A DNA stretch of 64,000 bases. Source: Metapseudomonas resinovorans DSM 21078 (lineage in GTDB: Bacteria > Pseudomonadota > Gammaproteobacteria > Pseudomonadales > Pseudomonadaceae). The notes beneath the pieces were generated by a model. The model saw only the letters and a program-made list of their open reading frames with translations, made no database searches and was not told the DNA's origin. Position numbers and translations under genes: made by a program. Below are positions 1 through 8,247 of the stretch, piece by piece (the first letter of the stretch is position 1; each line of letters starts with the position of its first letter). The DNA is taken from NCBI RefSeq assembly GCF_000423545.1, contig NZ_AUIE01000002.1, positions 1-64,000 on the forward strand, given 5' to 3'.

Positions 1-1
1 C

Positions 2-166
2 TTCTGCCTGTGGTTCAAGCGCCTGCAGGCTGAGCGCTTCAAGACCAAGCCCAATGCTGATGAGCCCATCGTGTTGACGGTGCGGGAACTGAATCAGCTG
101 CTGGCCGGTTTCGACCTCTGGGGGAACCAGCCACACAAGGTGCTGACCCCGCGTTTTGTGAGCTGA
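2..166 (+). CDS. tnpB: IS66 accessory protein TnpB (Orf2), C-terminal fragment
   Basis: The reading frame is open from the window edge for 54 codons to a TGA at 164-166. The peptide contains LWFKRLQAERF and ends in LTPRFVS, typical of the C-terminus of IS66 Orf2 (TnpB), the small protein needed with TnpC for IS66 transposition. The start lies outside the window. The stop is 19 bases before the tnpC start, as usual in this family. It is too short to show a domain, so the call rests on those motifs and the position before tnpC. Confidence 0.8.
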   Translation, partial: FCLWFKRLQAERFKTKPNADEPIVLTVRELNQLLAGFDLWGNQPHKVLTPRFVS

Positions 167-185
167 GCCGGTATAATCCGGCGCC

Positions 186-1691
186 ATGAAATCTGGCGCC
201 GACAACCTTCCCGACGATCCCGTCCTACTCAAGGCCCTGGTTCTGCAATTGCAGGAGCAGGTCGCTCTGCTGCGCCACAAACTGTTCTCGCCAAAGTCCG
301 AGCGCAGCCCCGAGGATGCCGACTCCCCGCAACTGGCCATGTTCAACGAGGCTGAAGAGCTGCTCGAAGAGCCTGCTGGCGGATCGATTGAGACCGAGGT
401 CGAAGAAGTTGTCGCCCCCGTGAAACGACGTGGCAAGCGCAAGCCTCTTCCAGCCGAGCTGCCGCGCGTGGAAATCGTCCACGAACTACCTGAGCACGAG
501 CGCACCTGTGCCTGCGGCGCCTGCAAGCAGGCCATCGGCGAAGAGACCAGCGAGCAATTGGAGATCATCCCGATGCAGGTACGGGTGATCCGCCATATCC
601 GCAAGACCTACGCCTGCAAGGCCTGCGAAAGCGCCCCGGTCACGGCCGACAAGCCAGCCCAACTGATCGAGAAAAGCCTGGCCAGCCCCAGCGTGCTGGC
701 CATGCTGCTGACCACCAAGTACGCCGATGGCATCCCGCTGTATCGTTTCGAGAAGATGCTCAGTCGCCATGGTATCGACATCCCCCGCCAGACGCTGGCG
801 CGCTGGGTGATCCAGTCCGGCGAACAGTTGCAGCCCCTGCTCAACATCATGCGCGACCAGTTGCTGGGCTACCCGGTGTTGCACTGCGACGAAACCCGGC
901 TGCAGGTATTGCATGAACCCGGGCGAGATCCCTCGGCGCAGTCCTGGATGTGGGTGCAGAGCGGCGGCCCGCCGGAGAAACCCGTCGTCCTGTTCGACTA
1001 CAGCACCAGCCGTGCGCAGGACGTGCCGTTGCGCCTGCTCGAAGGCTATCGCGGCTACCTGATGACCGATGACTACGCCGGCTACAACACCGTGGCCGCG
1101 CAAGAGGGGATCGAGCGCTTGGCCTGCTGGGCCCACGCCCGACGCAAGTTCATCGACGCGCAGAAGGTGCAGCCCAAGGGCAAGATCGGACGCGCCGACA
1201 TAGCCTTGAACCTGATCAACAAGCTCTACGGCATCGAGCGCGATCACAAGGACAGCGGCGACCTGGAACGCCATGCCGTACGACAGCAGCGCAGCCTGCT
1301 GGTCCTGGAGCAGCTCAAAGCCTGGCTGGACAAGACTCAGCCGCAGGTCGCCGTCCAGAACGCCCTGGGCAAAGCGGTGAACTACCTGGCCAGCAACTGG
1401 AACCGGCTCGTGCGCTATGTCGAAGGCGGGCATCTGCCCATCGACAACAACCGTGCCGAGAACGCCATTCGCCCCTTCGTGATCGGCCGCAAGAATTGGC
1501 TATTCAGCGACACACCCAAGGGCGCCACGGCCAGCGCGCAGATTTACAGCCTGATCGAAACCGCGAAAGCCAACGGGCAGGAGCCCTATGCCTGGCTGCG
1601 CTACATCCTCGAACGCGTGCCGCTGGCCAATAGCATCGAAGACTTCGAAGCCCTGCTGCCGTGGAACTGCCCACCGACAAACGCATCCTGA
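186..1691 (+). CDS. tnpC: IS66-family transposase TnpC
   Basis: This 501-residue protein is full length for TnpC, the DDE transposase of IS66 elements. It begins with a leucine-zipper-like helix (about residues 15-35, including [15 protein letters not shown]). A zinc-finger-like region with paired cysteines follows (CACGAC near 108 and CKAC near 144). The catalytic core shows the expected acidic residues: Asp in [10 protein letters not shown], Asp in [11 protein letters not shown] and Glu in [13 protein letters not shown]. No frameshift or internal stop is visible, so the gene looks intact. ATG 186 follows tnpB closely. Confidence 0.95.
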   Translation: MKSGADNLPDDPVLLKALVLQLQEQVALLRHKLFSPKSERSPEDADSPQLAMFNEAEELLEEPAGGSIETEVEEVVAPVKRRGKRKPLPAELPRVEIVHELPEHERTCACGACKQAIGEETSEQLEIIPMQVRVIRHIRKTYACKACESAPVTADKPAQLIEKSLASPSVLAMLLTTKYADGIPLYRFEKMLSRHGIDIPRQTLARWVIQSGEQLQPLLNIMRDQLLGYPVLHCDETRLQVLHEPGRDPSAQSWMWVQSGGPPEKPVVLFDYSTSRAQDVPLRLLEGYRGYLMTDDYAGYNTVAAQEGIERLACWAHARRKFIDAQKVQPKGKIGRADIALNLINKLYGIERDHKDSGDLERHAVRQQRSLLVLEQLKAWLDKTQPQVAVQNALGKAVNYLASNWNRLVRYVEGGHLPIDNNRAENAIRPFVIGRKNWLFSDTPKGATASAQIYSLIETAKANGQEPYAWLRYILERVPLANSIEDFEALLPWNCPPTNAS

Positions 1692-1835
1692 TCACGGCAA
1701 CTCGTCAAAGGAAGACGGGGTTTATGGAGCGGATACGAACCATTAGGCTGGAAAGGTCAGGCTAATTCATCCCAACCGTAACACTAATCCGAGCGAGCGA
1801 CGAATATCGATTGAGCTAGAGATTCAGGGCCTGTT

Positions 1836-2501
1836 ATGTTCACCCCCAAAAATATCACATCGCCACCAAGCACTAGCCCAGGTCACAGAATGATTATCTC
1901 TCACAAGCACAAGTTCATTTTCATCAAGACAAGAAAGACAGCAGGAACTAGCATAGAGGCCTATCTATCGCCGCTTTGCGGTGACGCTGATATATTCACT
2001 CCCATCAAGCCTCACGTGTCACCGCACTTGCCACGCAATCACGAAGGATTCTTCAACCACATACCTGCTCATAAGGTGCGCGATGCTCTTGGCCAGGACA
2101 TCTGGGATAGCTACTTCAAATTTTGCGTAGAGCGTAATCCGTGGGACAAGATGGCATCCTTCTATCATTTCATAAATAAATTCAGATATTCAGGCGAGCT
2201 TTCCCTAGAGCAGTTTTTCGAATCAAAGTATTCGTGCTCCGACGTGGATAAATACACAGAGCCGACTAATCACAAGAACATCATGGTCGATAAAATCATC
2301 AGGTATGAAGAACTGAAAGGCGGGTTGCACGAAGTATTTGACCGATTGGAAATACCTTTCAATGGCAATCTAGGAATTTACGCAAAGTCAGAGTTTAGGG
2401 ATGACAGGCGGCATTACACAGAATTCTTCAACAAGGAGCAACTCAACCATATACAGAATGAATTTTCCCGAGAAATAGACCTGCATGGGTACCAACTTTA
2501 A
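1836..2501 (+). CDS. Sulfotransferase-family protein (PAPS-dependent type)
   Basis: The 221-residue product carries a 5'-phosphosulfate-binding loop, FIKTRKTAGTSIE (about residues 29-41), and a 3'-phosphate-binding motif, CVERNPWDKMASFY (about 97-110), the two hallmarks of PAPS sulfotransferases. The family moves sulfate from PAPS to a hydroxyl of a sugar, lipid or protein; the acceptor here is unknown. The ATG at 1890 (MIISHKHK) is an alternative start that would remove 18 poorly structured residues. The gene is AT-richer than the core genes of this window, which fits horizontal acquisition. It stands alone between IS66 and manC, but a cysC PAPS-forming gene and two more sulfotransferases lie in the same locus. 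Confidence 0.82.
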   Translation: MFTPKNITSPPSTSPGHRMIISHKHKFIFIKTRKTAGTSIEAYLSPLCGDADIFTPIKPHVSPHLPRNHEGFFNHIPAHKVRDALGQDIWDSYFKFCVERNPWDKMASFYHFINKFRYSGELSLEQFFESKYSCSDVDKYTEPTNHKNIMVDKIIRYEELKGGLHEVFDRLEIPFNGNLGIYAKSEFRDDRRHYTEFFNKEQLNHIQNEFSREIDLHGYQL

Positions 2502-3261
2502 TTACACGCGCGGCATCCACCGAACAGAATGAACGATACGGCTACGCAGCAGCGGCGTGACCGAACGCGAAGGCACTGGCTTCTGAGTGTCCGCACGCTC
2601 GTTTCCATCCACCGATCAAACCATCCAGCGCCCCCGCCTCACGACCGTTGAAATCCCGACGCCGCAATCTGCCTGGGCTGCACGTTTCGACTGGAAAAAT
2701 CTGTGGCGCTGTAAGTAAAATCCGCAGTTCAGATGAAGTTGGTCTGTCAGAGCGGGCGCAATTGCGGCTCCTTTGACTAGCACCAAAAGGGACAAAAAAG
2801 CTTGCAAAGCGGGGAGCTACCAGCCCTTCGAGCAAGAAAATGCAGCAAAGGAAATGCTCCGTGGCATCGTGCCCACTCGCATTGAGCAGTGAAGCTCAAT
2901 CCAAAGCATCAGAAAAACGCTACCCGCCTCTTCGCCCGCCAGCCTGTCAACGGCGCCGCCCAGCAGTTGGACGCACCACCATGGTTCACGTTTACCGACG
3001 CATGACGTGTGACCCATTGGCCCCTTGCCGTATCCTACACATCGATTTGCAATTCCTGACACAGTTCACAAAACGAGGCTTTGAAGGCTCCCGGTACCTC
3101 TATGTCGGAAACTCAAGGTCTTCAATGACTCTAAGAATCTCACTCCCAGGAGATCGTTGACTTGCATAACATCCCCACGAGCCTTCCGGAAACGGCACGC
3201 TTCATGCTGCCAGTCATGCAACGCCTCACTCCGCCTTCTCACTGGCTGTAACGGACTACCC
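2502..3261. other. 760-bp stretch with no recognisable gene
   Basis: Short open frames occur on both strands, but none has a recognisable domain, credible ribosome site or consistent codon use. The composition is mixed. The stretch may hold the promoter and leader of the manC operon or decayed sequence left by rearrangement near the IS66 element. I could not identify a convincing -35/-10 pair. Nothing else is seen. Confidence 0.5.
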
Positions 3262-4698
3262 ATGAAGCTCATTCCCGTAATCATCTGTGGCGGCGCCGGC
3301 AGTCGTCTTTGGCCGATCTCCCGTACCTGCCACCCGAAACCCTTCATGCCCTTGCCTGAGGGCGGGAATCTGATTCAGAAGACCTTCCAGCGCGCGGCCA
3401 AGCTGGATGGCGTAGGCGAAATCCTGACGGTGACCAACCGCGAGCTGTTCTTCAAAACCGACGACGAGTACCGTCAGGCGGGGTTCCCGAACTGCCGCGC
3501 CAGCTTCGTCCTGGAACCCTTCGGTCGCAACACTGCCGCCGCCATTGCAGCCGCAGCACTTGACCTCGCTACCCGTGAAGAGCCGGACACCATCCTCCTG
3601 GTGCTTCCTGCTGACCACCTGATACGCCAGGATGATCAGTTCGCGACTGCCGTGGCGAATGCCGCCAAGCTAGCCGCCCACGGCTGGCTGGTAACTTTCG
3701 GCATCAAGCCGGAATATCCGGAGACCGGATTCGGCTACATCGAACTTGATCCATCAGCGAAGCTTGCCTCCGGGTTCAAGGTCAACCGGTTCGTGGAAAA
3801 GCCCGACCTTGCCACTGCGCAGGGCTACCTGGAATCGGGCAACTATCTCTGGAACTCGGGCATGTTCTGCTTCCGGCTGGGCACCCTGCTCGATGAACTG
3901 CAACAGCACGCCCCCGACGTAATGCAGAGCGTGTCGGCCAGCCTGACCGGTAACGTCCTGTCCGATGGCAAGGGCCAGCACTGCACCAACATCGATCCCG
4001 ACCAGTTCAACACGGTGCCGGACATCTCCATCGACTATGCATTGATGGAGCGCTCGGCCAAGGTAGCCACCGTTCCCTGCGACATCGGCTGGAGCGACAT
4101 TGGCTCCTGGAACGCTTTCAGCGAACTCACCCAGGCGGACGAAAGCGGCAACCGCTGCAATGGCGAAGTCCTTCACCATGGCGCGAAGAACAACTTCATC
4201 CATAGCCAGGATCGACTGACCGCCCTGGTCGGCGTCGAAGACCTGATCGTCGTCAATACCCCCGATGCCCTGCTGGTGGCCCACAAGGACAATGCCCAGG
4301 ACGTCAAGCATATCGTTGGCCAGCTGAAGAGCCGGAACCACGATGCGCACTCGACCCACCGCACGGTTTCCAGGCCCTGGGGCAACTACACCACCCTCGA
4401 AGAGGGTGAGCGCTTCAAGATCAAGCGTATTGTCGTCAAACCGGGAGCCTCGCTGTCCCTTCAGATGCACCACCACCGCAGCGAGCATTGGGTTGTCGTG
4501 ACCGGCATGGCAAAGGTGACGAATGGCGAACAGATGCTGATGCTGAACAGCAATGAGTCGACCTTTATTCCTGCAGGCCACAAGCATCGCCTGGAGAATC
4601 CCGGGGTCATTGATCTGGTGATCATTGAAGTGCAATCCGGCGACTACGTGGGAGAAGACGACATCGTTCGCTTCGAAGACCACTACGGTCGCGCTTGA
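3262..4698 (+). CDS. manC: Mannose-1-phosphate guanylyltransferase / mannose-6-phosphate isomerase
   Basis: This 478-residue bifunctional enzyme makes GDP-mannose, the precursor consumed by the downstream gmd and rmd products. The N-terminal half is a nucleotidyltransferase with VIICGGAGSRLWPISR and the FVEKP sugar-phosphate motif. The C-terminal about 120 residues form the cupin isomerase domain (RPWGNYTTLEEGERFKIKRI, then QMHHHRSEHWVVVTG). The ATG at 3262 fits the family start; the frame stays open upstream but without homology. It is the first gene of the export operon and equals WbpW in the P. aeruginosa common-antigen cluster. No phosphomannomutase gene is present here, so that step must be supplied elsewhere (AlgC in relatives). 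Confidence 0.95.
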   Translation: MKLIPVIICGGAGSRLWPISRTCHPKPFMPLPEGGNLIQKTFQRAAKLDGVGEILTVTNRELFFKTDDEYRQAGFPNCRASFVLEPFGRNTAAAIAAAALDLATREEPDTILLVLPADHLIRQDDQFATAVANAAKLAAHGWLVTFGIKPEYPETGFGYIELDPSAKLASGFKVNRFVEKPDLATAQGYLESGNYLWNSGMFCFRLGTLLDELQQHAPDVMQSVSASLTGNVLSDGKGQHCTNIDPDQFNTVPDISIDYALMERSAKVATVPCDIGWSDIGSWNAFSELTQADESGNRCNGEVLHHGAKNNFIHSQDRLTALVGVEDLIVVNTPDALLVAHKDNAQDVKHIVGQLKSRNHDAHSTHRTVSRPWGNYTTLEEGERFKIKRIVVKPGASLSLQMHHHRSEHWVVVTGMAKVTNGEQMLMLNSNESTFIPAGHKHRLENPGVIDLVIIEVQSGDYVGEDDIVRFEDHYGRA

Positions 4699-4721
4699 AA
4701 TTTCCCGCAGTCGAGCAGTCC

Positions 4722-5513
4722 ATGCATAGGAAAACAACTCGCTCAGAAGCTATTTCTCGAGTTCTCCAGGTTTCTTGGCTACGAGCAGTAATGGGGTTGA
4801 AATCAGAATCCCGGGGCACACGGCTCGGCTATCTCTGGTGGATTATCGAACCGGCGATGCACCTGGCTGTGTATTACCTCGCCTTCGGCGTGCTTCTCAA
4901 ACATGGTGGCGATGATTACGTCGCGTTTCTCCTGATTGGTATCGTGCATTGGCTCTGGTTCTCCAAGAGCATCATGAACGCCAGCCAATCGATCCTGGTG
5001 GGGCGGGGCCTGATCCTTCAACTGCCCCTTCATACGGGAATCTTCCCGCTCGCCGAAATTTTCCGGGACCTGATCAAGCAGATCATCGTTGTCGTGATCC
5101 TGCTGCTGATACTCAGCATCATGGGATATCTGCCAACGACGTATTGGCTCATCTATCCGGTCATTTTCCTGCTGCAGATTCTCCTGACACTCCCGTGCGC
5201 GGGTCTGGTTGCAGCGTTGATGCCCTTCATCCCGGATCTACGCGTGATAGTTCCTGCCTGCCTGCAACTTGCGATGTTTCTATCAGGTGTCTTCTTCTCC
5301 AGTGACCTGGTGCCGGAGAGCTTTCACTGGGTACTGAACCTCAACCCCGCGTACCTCTTGCTGGAAGCCTACCGGGACATTCTGATCAGGCAACAACAGC
5401 CCGACTGGCACATGCTCGCAAACCTCCTGGCAGCGCTCTTGCTCTTTAACATTCTTGTTATTGCGCTGTTTGGCCGGTTCAACCGGCAATACGCCCGAAT
5501 CATTCAGGAGTGA
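4722..5513 (+). CDS. wzm: Polysaccharide ABC exporter, permease subunit (Wzm)
   Basis: This integral inner-membrane protein of about 263 residues has six predicted hydrophobic segments and belongs to the ABC-2 permease family. It starts with the amphipathic interface helix typical of Wzm/KpsM (LGYLWWIIEPAMHLAVYY). With the ATPase encoded next it would flip the finished, lipid-linked polysaccharide across the inner membrane. ATG 4722 is chosen. A TTG at 4695 overlaps the manC stop and would add nine residues, which could couple translation. The 3' end meets wzt with a small overlap in the GGAGTGAGCATG region. Confidence 0.92.
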   Translation: MHRKTTRSEAISRVLQVSWLRAVMGLKSESRGTRLGYLWWIIEPAMHLAVYYLAFGVLLKHGGDDYVAFLLIGIVHWLWFSKSIMNASQSILVGRGLILQLPLHTGIFPLAEIFRDLIKQIIVVVILLLILSIMGYLPTTYWLIYPVIFLLQILLTLPCAGLVAALMPFIPDLRVIVPACLQLAMFLSGVFFSSDLVPESFHWVLNLNPAYLLLEAYRDILIRQQQPDWHMLANLLAALLLFNILVIALFGRFNRQYARIIQE

Positions 5514-5515
5514 GC

Positions 5516-6190
5516 ATGACTCGCCTGCTGTTGGAAATGCACGACGTGCATCTGGCCTATCGCCTGCGCAAGTCGCTTCTTCGCAGTGACTATCACCCCG
5601 TCATAAATGGCGTCAGCCTGAAGGTTCACCAAGGGCAACGCCTCGGGATCATGGGACACAACGGCGCGGGCAAATCGACACTGCTAAGACTCATGGCGGG
5701 CATCTACGCGCCTGACCGTGGACGCGTAACCAATCATGGCGCTCGCGTTTCACTCCTGTCTCTGCAGGCCGGCTTCGATCCTCGCCTGAACGGCTGGGAC
5801 AACGCCTTGCTGAGCGGCGTGCTGATGGGCATGAGCCCCAAGGAAGTCAGGCTGCGTCTGAAAGGCATACATGAGTTCTGTGAACTCGGCGATCAGATGA
5901 ATGATGTGCTTGGAACCTATTCGTCAGGCATGCGCGCCCGCCTTGGCTTCGCGGTCGCCCTGGCAATGGAAGCCGATCTCCTGTTGATCGATGAAGTCCT
6001 CTCGGTGGGGGACCAGGACTTCCAGGAAAAGTCTGAAAAAGCCGTGATGCATGCCGTCAACCAGGGTTGCGCCATGGTCCTGGTCTCCCACTCGCCGATA
6101 AAACTCAAGAAGTGGACCGACTCAGTCCTTACATTCGAGAAGGGCATGATCTGCCTTCCCGCACCAGAAAAGGCCGTATCTTCCGCATGA
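5516..6190 (+). CDS. wzt: Polysaccharide ABC exporter, ATPase subunit (Wzt), short form
   Basis: The 224-residue product is an ABC ATPase with Walker A GHNGAGKST, signature YSSGMRARLGF, Walker B LLLIDEVLSVGD and the switch His in LVSHS. It would power export by Wzm. ATG 5516 lies five bases after CAGGAG; a GTG at 5510 is less likely. The protein ends soon after the nucleotide-binding domain. It lacks the C-terminal carbohydrate-binding extension that makes many O-antigen Wzt proteins, including the A-band one, about 400 residues or longer. So it resembles KpsT or the short Wzt type, which does not recognise a capped chain end. Its stop overlaps the next gene's ATG. Confidence 0.93.
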   Translation: MTRLLLEMHDVHLAYRLRKSLLRSDYHPVINGVSLKVHQGQRLGIMGHNGAGKSTLLRLMAGIYAPDRGRVTNHGARVSLLSLQAGFDPRLNGWDNALLSGVLMGMSPKEVRLRLKGIHEFCELGDQMNDVLGTYSSGMRARLGFAVALAMEADLLLIDEVLSVGDQDFQEKSEKAVMHAVNQGCAMVLVSHSPIKLKKWTDSVLTFEKGMICLPAPEKAVSSA

Positions 6191-8217
6191 TCAGCTACGC
6201 CCAAAACTTCGAAGACGTCATCCTAGAGCGCATATTCAAGGATAAGGAATCTGGCTTCTACGTCGATGTAGGGGCGTGCCACCCGGTCTATGACTCCGTT
6301 ACCTATCACTTCTATCTGAAAGGCTGGAGTGGCATCAATGTCGAGCCGCAGCCAAAGCTTTTCTCTGAACTTGAGGCGATGCGCGAACGGGATACGAATC
6401 TCCGAATGTGTGTTGGCGCCCGAGAGGGAAGCGAAACCCTCTTCATCACACGCGATGTGGGTACCTCCACGCTGAGCCAATCTATCGCGGAAAACTACCG
6501 CAGGGACCTGAACATCGACGAGGAGCTGACGGTCGAGTTGGTCACCCTGGATCAGATCTGGTCCCAGCACGTAGGCGATCGACAGGTCGACTTCTTGAAG
6601 ATCGACGTTGAGGGTTTCGAAAAGGATGTACTGTCTGGTGCCGACTTTTCCAAGGTCGCTCCATCTATCCTGGTCATTGAAGCCACAACCCCGAACTCCC
6701 AGGAGCTTTGCTACGACCAGTGGGAAGCCCTGATTCTGGAGTACTACGAGTTTTTCTACTTCGATGGGCTGAACCGCTTCTATTCCCGCAAGGGATATCC
6801 GCTGGACAAGGCTACTTTCAGCACCCCGCCAAATGTCTTTGATCAGTTCAAGGTATTACCCCAAGTACTGGTAGAGCAGGCAAACGAGAGCCTCGCCATC
6901 GAAAACCAGGAGCTGAAGAAGCAGCTCTTGATGAGCCTTGCGCAACTGAGCCGTAAAGACGAGGCCCTGGACGACGCTGGCAACGCATACGCTGACTTGC
7001 AGTCCGAAGATCAGAACCTGCACCAGCAACTTGAGCTGGCTAACAAAGCTGTTTCAGGTCACCAGGCGGAAATTGCCAAGGCCCAACGGGCATACGAGTC
7101 CCTGCAGGCGGCCTTTGGCACGAAGGAGAAGGATCTCCTGGACGCCCTGGAATTCCTTCGCGCCAAGGAGAGCGCGCTGGCCAACGCGAGCGAGACCTAC
7201 AAAGCGCTCCAGGAAAAACACCTCGAGCTACAAGCCTCGCTTGAAGCGTCATTCCAGGAAGTCAGGCAACTGACGGATTTCGTCCAGCAGAAGGAAACCG
7301 CACTCGTCGAGGCATCCTCTGCCTACGAGGCCCTGCACATAGAGTTCCAGGCCAAGGAAGCCGAGCTGCGGCTGTTGCAGGGGCATCTCCACGACAAGGA
7401 CGCCGCGCTTCAGCACGCGACAACTGCGTTCCAGGCCCTGCAGGACGAACTGAGCCAGCAGCACCACGTCTTGCAGGCGACGCATTCGTTGTTCGAGGAC
7501 AAAGACGCCGCCCTCCAGGATGCGACTCGGGCCTATGAGGCCTTGCAGGCGGAATTCAGTCGCTCTCAGCAGGAAATCCGCAATATCGGCGAGCTTCTGG
7601 GCGCAACCAAAGCGAGCTACGAGCAAGCCGCAGACGCGTACACCAGCCTGCGCACCGAGTTCGAGCACAAGCTGAGCGAACTCGCGACACTCGAAGCAAT
7701 CCTCCAAGAAAAGGAAAGCGCCATACAGGCAGCTGGCGTGGCATACGAAGTGCTGAAGGCAGCATTTGATGACGCGCAAACCGGTGCCCTGCATGCCTCC
7801 GAGCTATTCCAATCAAGCACCCGCAGCCTGGAAGAGGCGAGCACGGCCTATGAAGCGCTGAAGACCCAGTTCGAAGAGAAGCTATCGGAGCTGGCTCGGA
7901 CGCAGCATCTCCTCTCTCAAAAGGAGTCGGCTGTGCAAGAGTCGGTAGGCGCCTGCGCTGAACTGCATCAGACACTGGCCAACGCCCAAGCGCAGCTCCA
8001 GGTATCTTATGACCGTCAGAAGGAAAGTGACCAGGCACTGAGCGAGGCCACTTTGTACTGTGAGTCCCTCGCGGCCCAGCTTCAGCGCAAAGACGACGCG
8101 CTGGCCGACGCCGCCAAGGCCTATCAAGTCCTCAAGGAAGAATTCGATGAAAAGATCCGGGAATTGGGAGAGCTGCACGACCGGCTCTCCAAACAAACAC
8201 AATCAAAAGACCAATAA
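6187..8217 (+). CDS. FkbM-family methyltransferase fused to a long heptad-repeat coiled coil
   Basis: ATG 6187 overlaps the wzt stop (ATGA), giving 676 residues. Residues 1 to about 225 form an FkbM SAM-dependent methyltransferase with YVDVGACHPVYDS and DVEGFEKDVLSGAD. From about 230 to the end the chain is a continuous, proline-free, Ala/Glu/Leu/Lys-rich coiled coil. An AYxxL motif recurs at 267, 302, 337, 379, 414, 449, 484, 519, 554, 589, 624 and 645. Spacings are 35 residues except one of 42 and one of 21, all multiples of seven. Organisation and location beside wzm-wzt recall WbdD, the E. coli O9a chain-terminating methyltransferase/kinase whose coiled coil sets polymer length. Sequence homology to WbdD is not claimed; no kinase domain is seen. 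Confidence 0.85.
   Translation: MISYAQNFEDVILERIFKDKESGFYVDVGACHPVYDSVTYHFYLKGWSGINVEPQPKLFSELEAMRERDTNLRMCVGAREGSETLFITRDVGTSTLSQSIAENYRRDLNIDEELTVELVTLDQIWSQHVGDRQVDFLKIDVEGFEKDVLSGADFSKVAPSILVIEATTPNSQELCYDQWEALILEYYEFFYFDGLNRFYSRKGYPLDKATFSTPPNVFDQFKVLPQVLVEQANESLAIENQELKKQLLMSLAQLSRKDEALDDAGNAYADLQSEDQNLHQQLELANKAVSGHQAEIAKAQRAYESLQAAFGTKEKDLLDALEFLRAKESALANASETYKALQEKHLELQASLEASFQEVRQLTDFVQQKETALVEASSAYEALHIEFQAKEAELRLLQGHLHDKDAALQHATTAFQALQDELSQQHHVLQATHSLFEDKDAALQDATRAYEALQAEFSRSQQEIRNIGELLGATKASYEQAADAYTSLRTEFEHKLSELATLEAILQEKESAIQAAGVAYEVLKAAFDDAQTGALHASELFQSSTRSLEEASTAYEALKTQFEEKLSELARTQHLLSQKESAVQESVGACAELHQTLANAQAQLQVSYDRQKESDQALSEATLYCESLAAQLQRKDDALADAAKAYQVLKEEFDEKIRELGELHDRLSKQTQSKDQ
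6985..8133 (+). repeat. Protein-level 35-residue (five-heptad) tandem repeat region
   Basis: Translated from 6985, the reading frame shows twelve AYxxL-like positions (AYADL, AYESL, TYKAL, AYEAL, AFQAL, AYEAL, AYTSL, AYEVL, AYEAL, ACAEL, YCESL, AYQVL). Nine intervals of 35, one of 42 and one of 21 residues sum to 378 residues, exactly 54 heptads. Many units also share a KDxAL or KExAL step about ten residues before the AYxxL motif. The DNA copies have diverged, so the array is not recent. Confidence 0.85.
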
Positions 8218-8247
8218 GCATCTGCCAATAATCTGAACGAGCATCGT

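Larger units (their letters stand above)
1..1736 (+). mobile_element. IS66-family insertion sequence, right part (left end outside window)
   Basis: The element contains the tail of a TnpB-type accessory protein followed by a full IS66 TnpC transposase in the same orientation, the standard IS66 gene order. The right end is inferred at about 1736. The last bases before it, read in reverse complement, begin GTATCCGCTCCATAAACC, and IS66 termini usually begin with GTA. The left terminus lies outside the window, so neither the inverted repeats nor the 8-bp target duplication expected for IS66 (1737-1744 would be the right copy) can be checked. The element abuts the polysaccharide locus, consistent with a site of past rearrangement. 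Confidence 0.85.

Noticed and set aside
2840-3160. A 106-codon plus-strand frame upstream of manC, and a 97-codon minus-strand frame at 2542-2835
   Set aside because: No domain, weak start sites and Arg/Ser/Cys-rich peptides with no recognisable pattern; not supported as genes.
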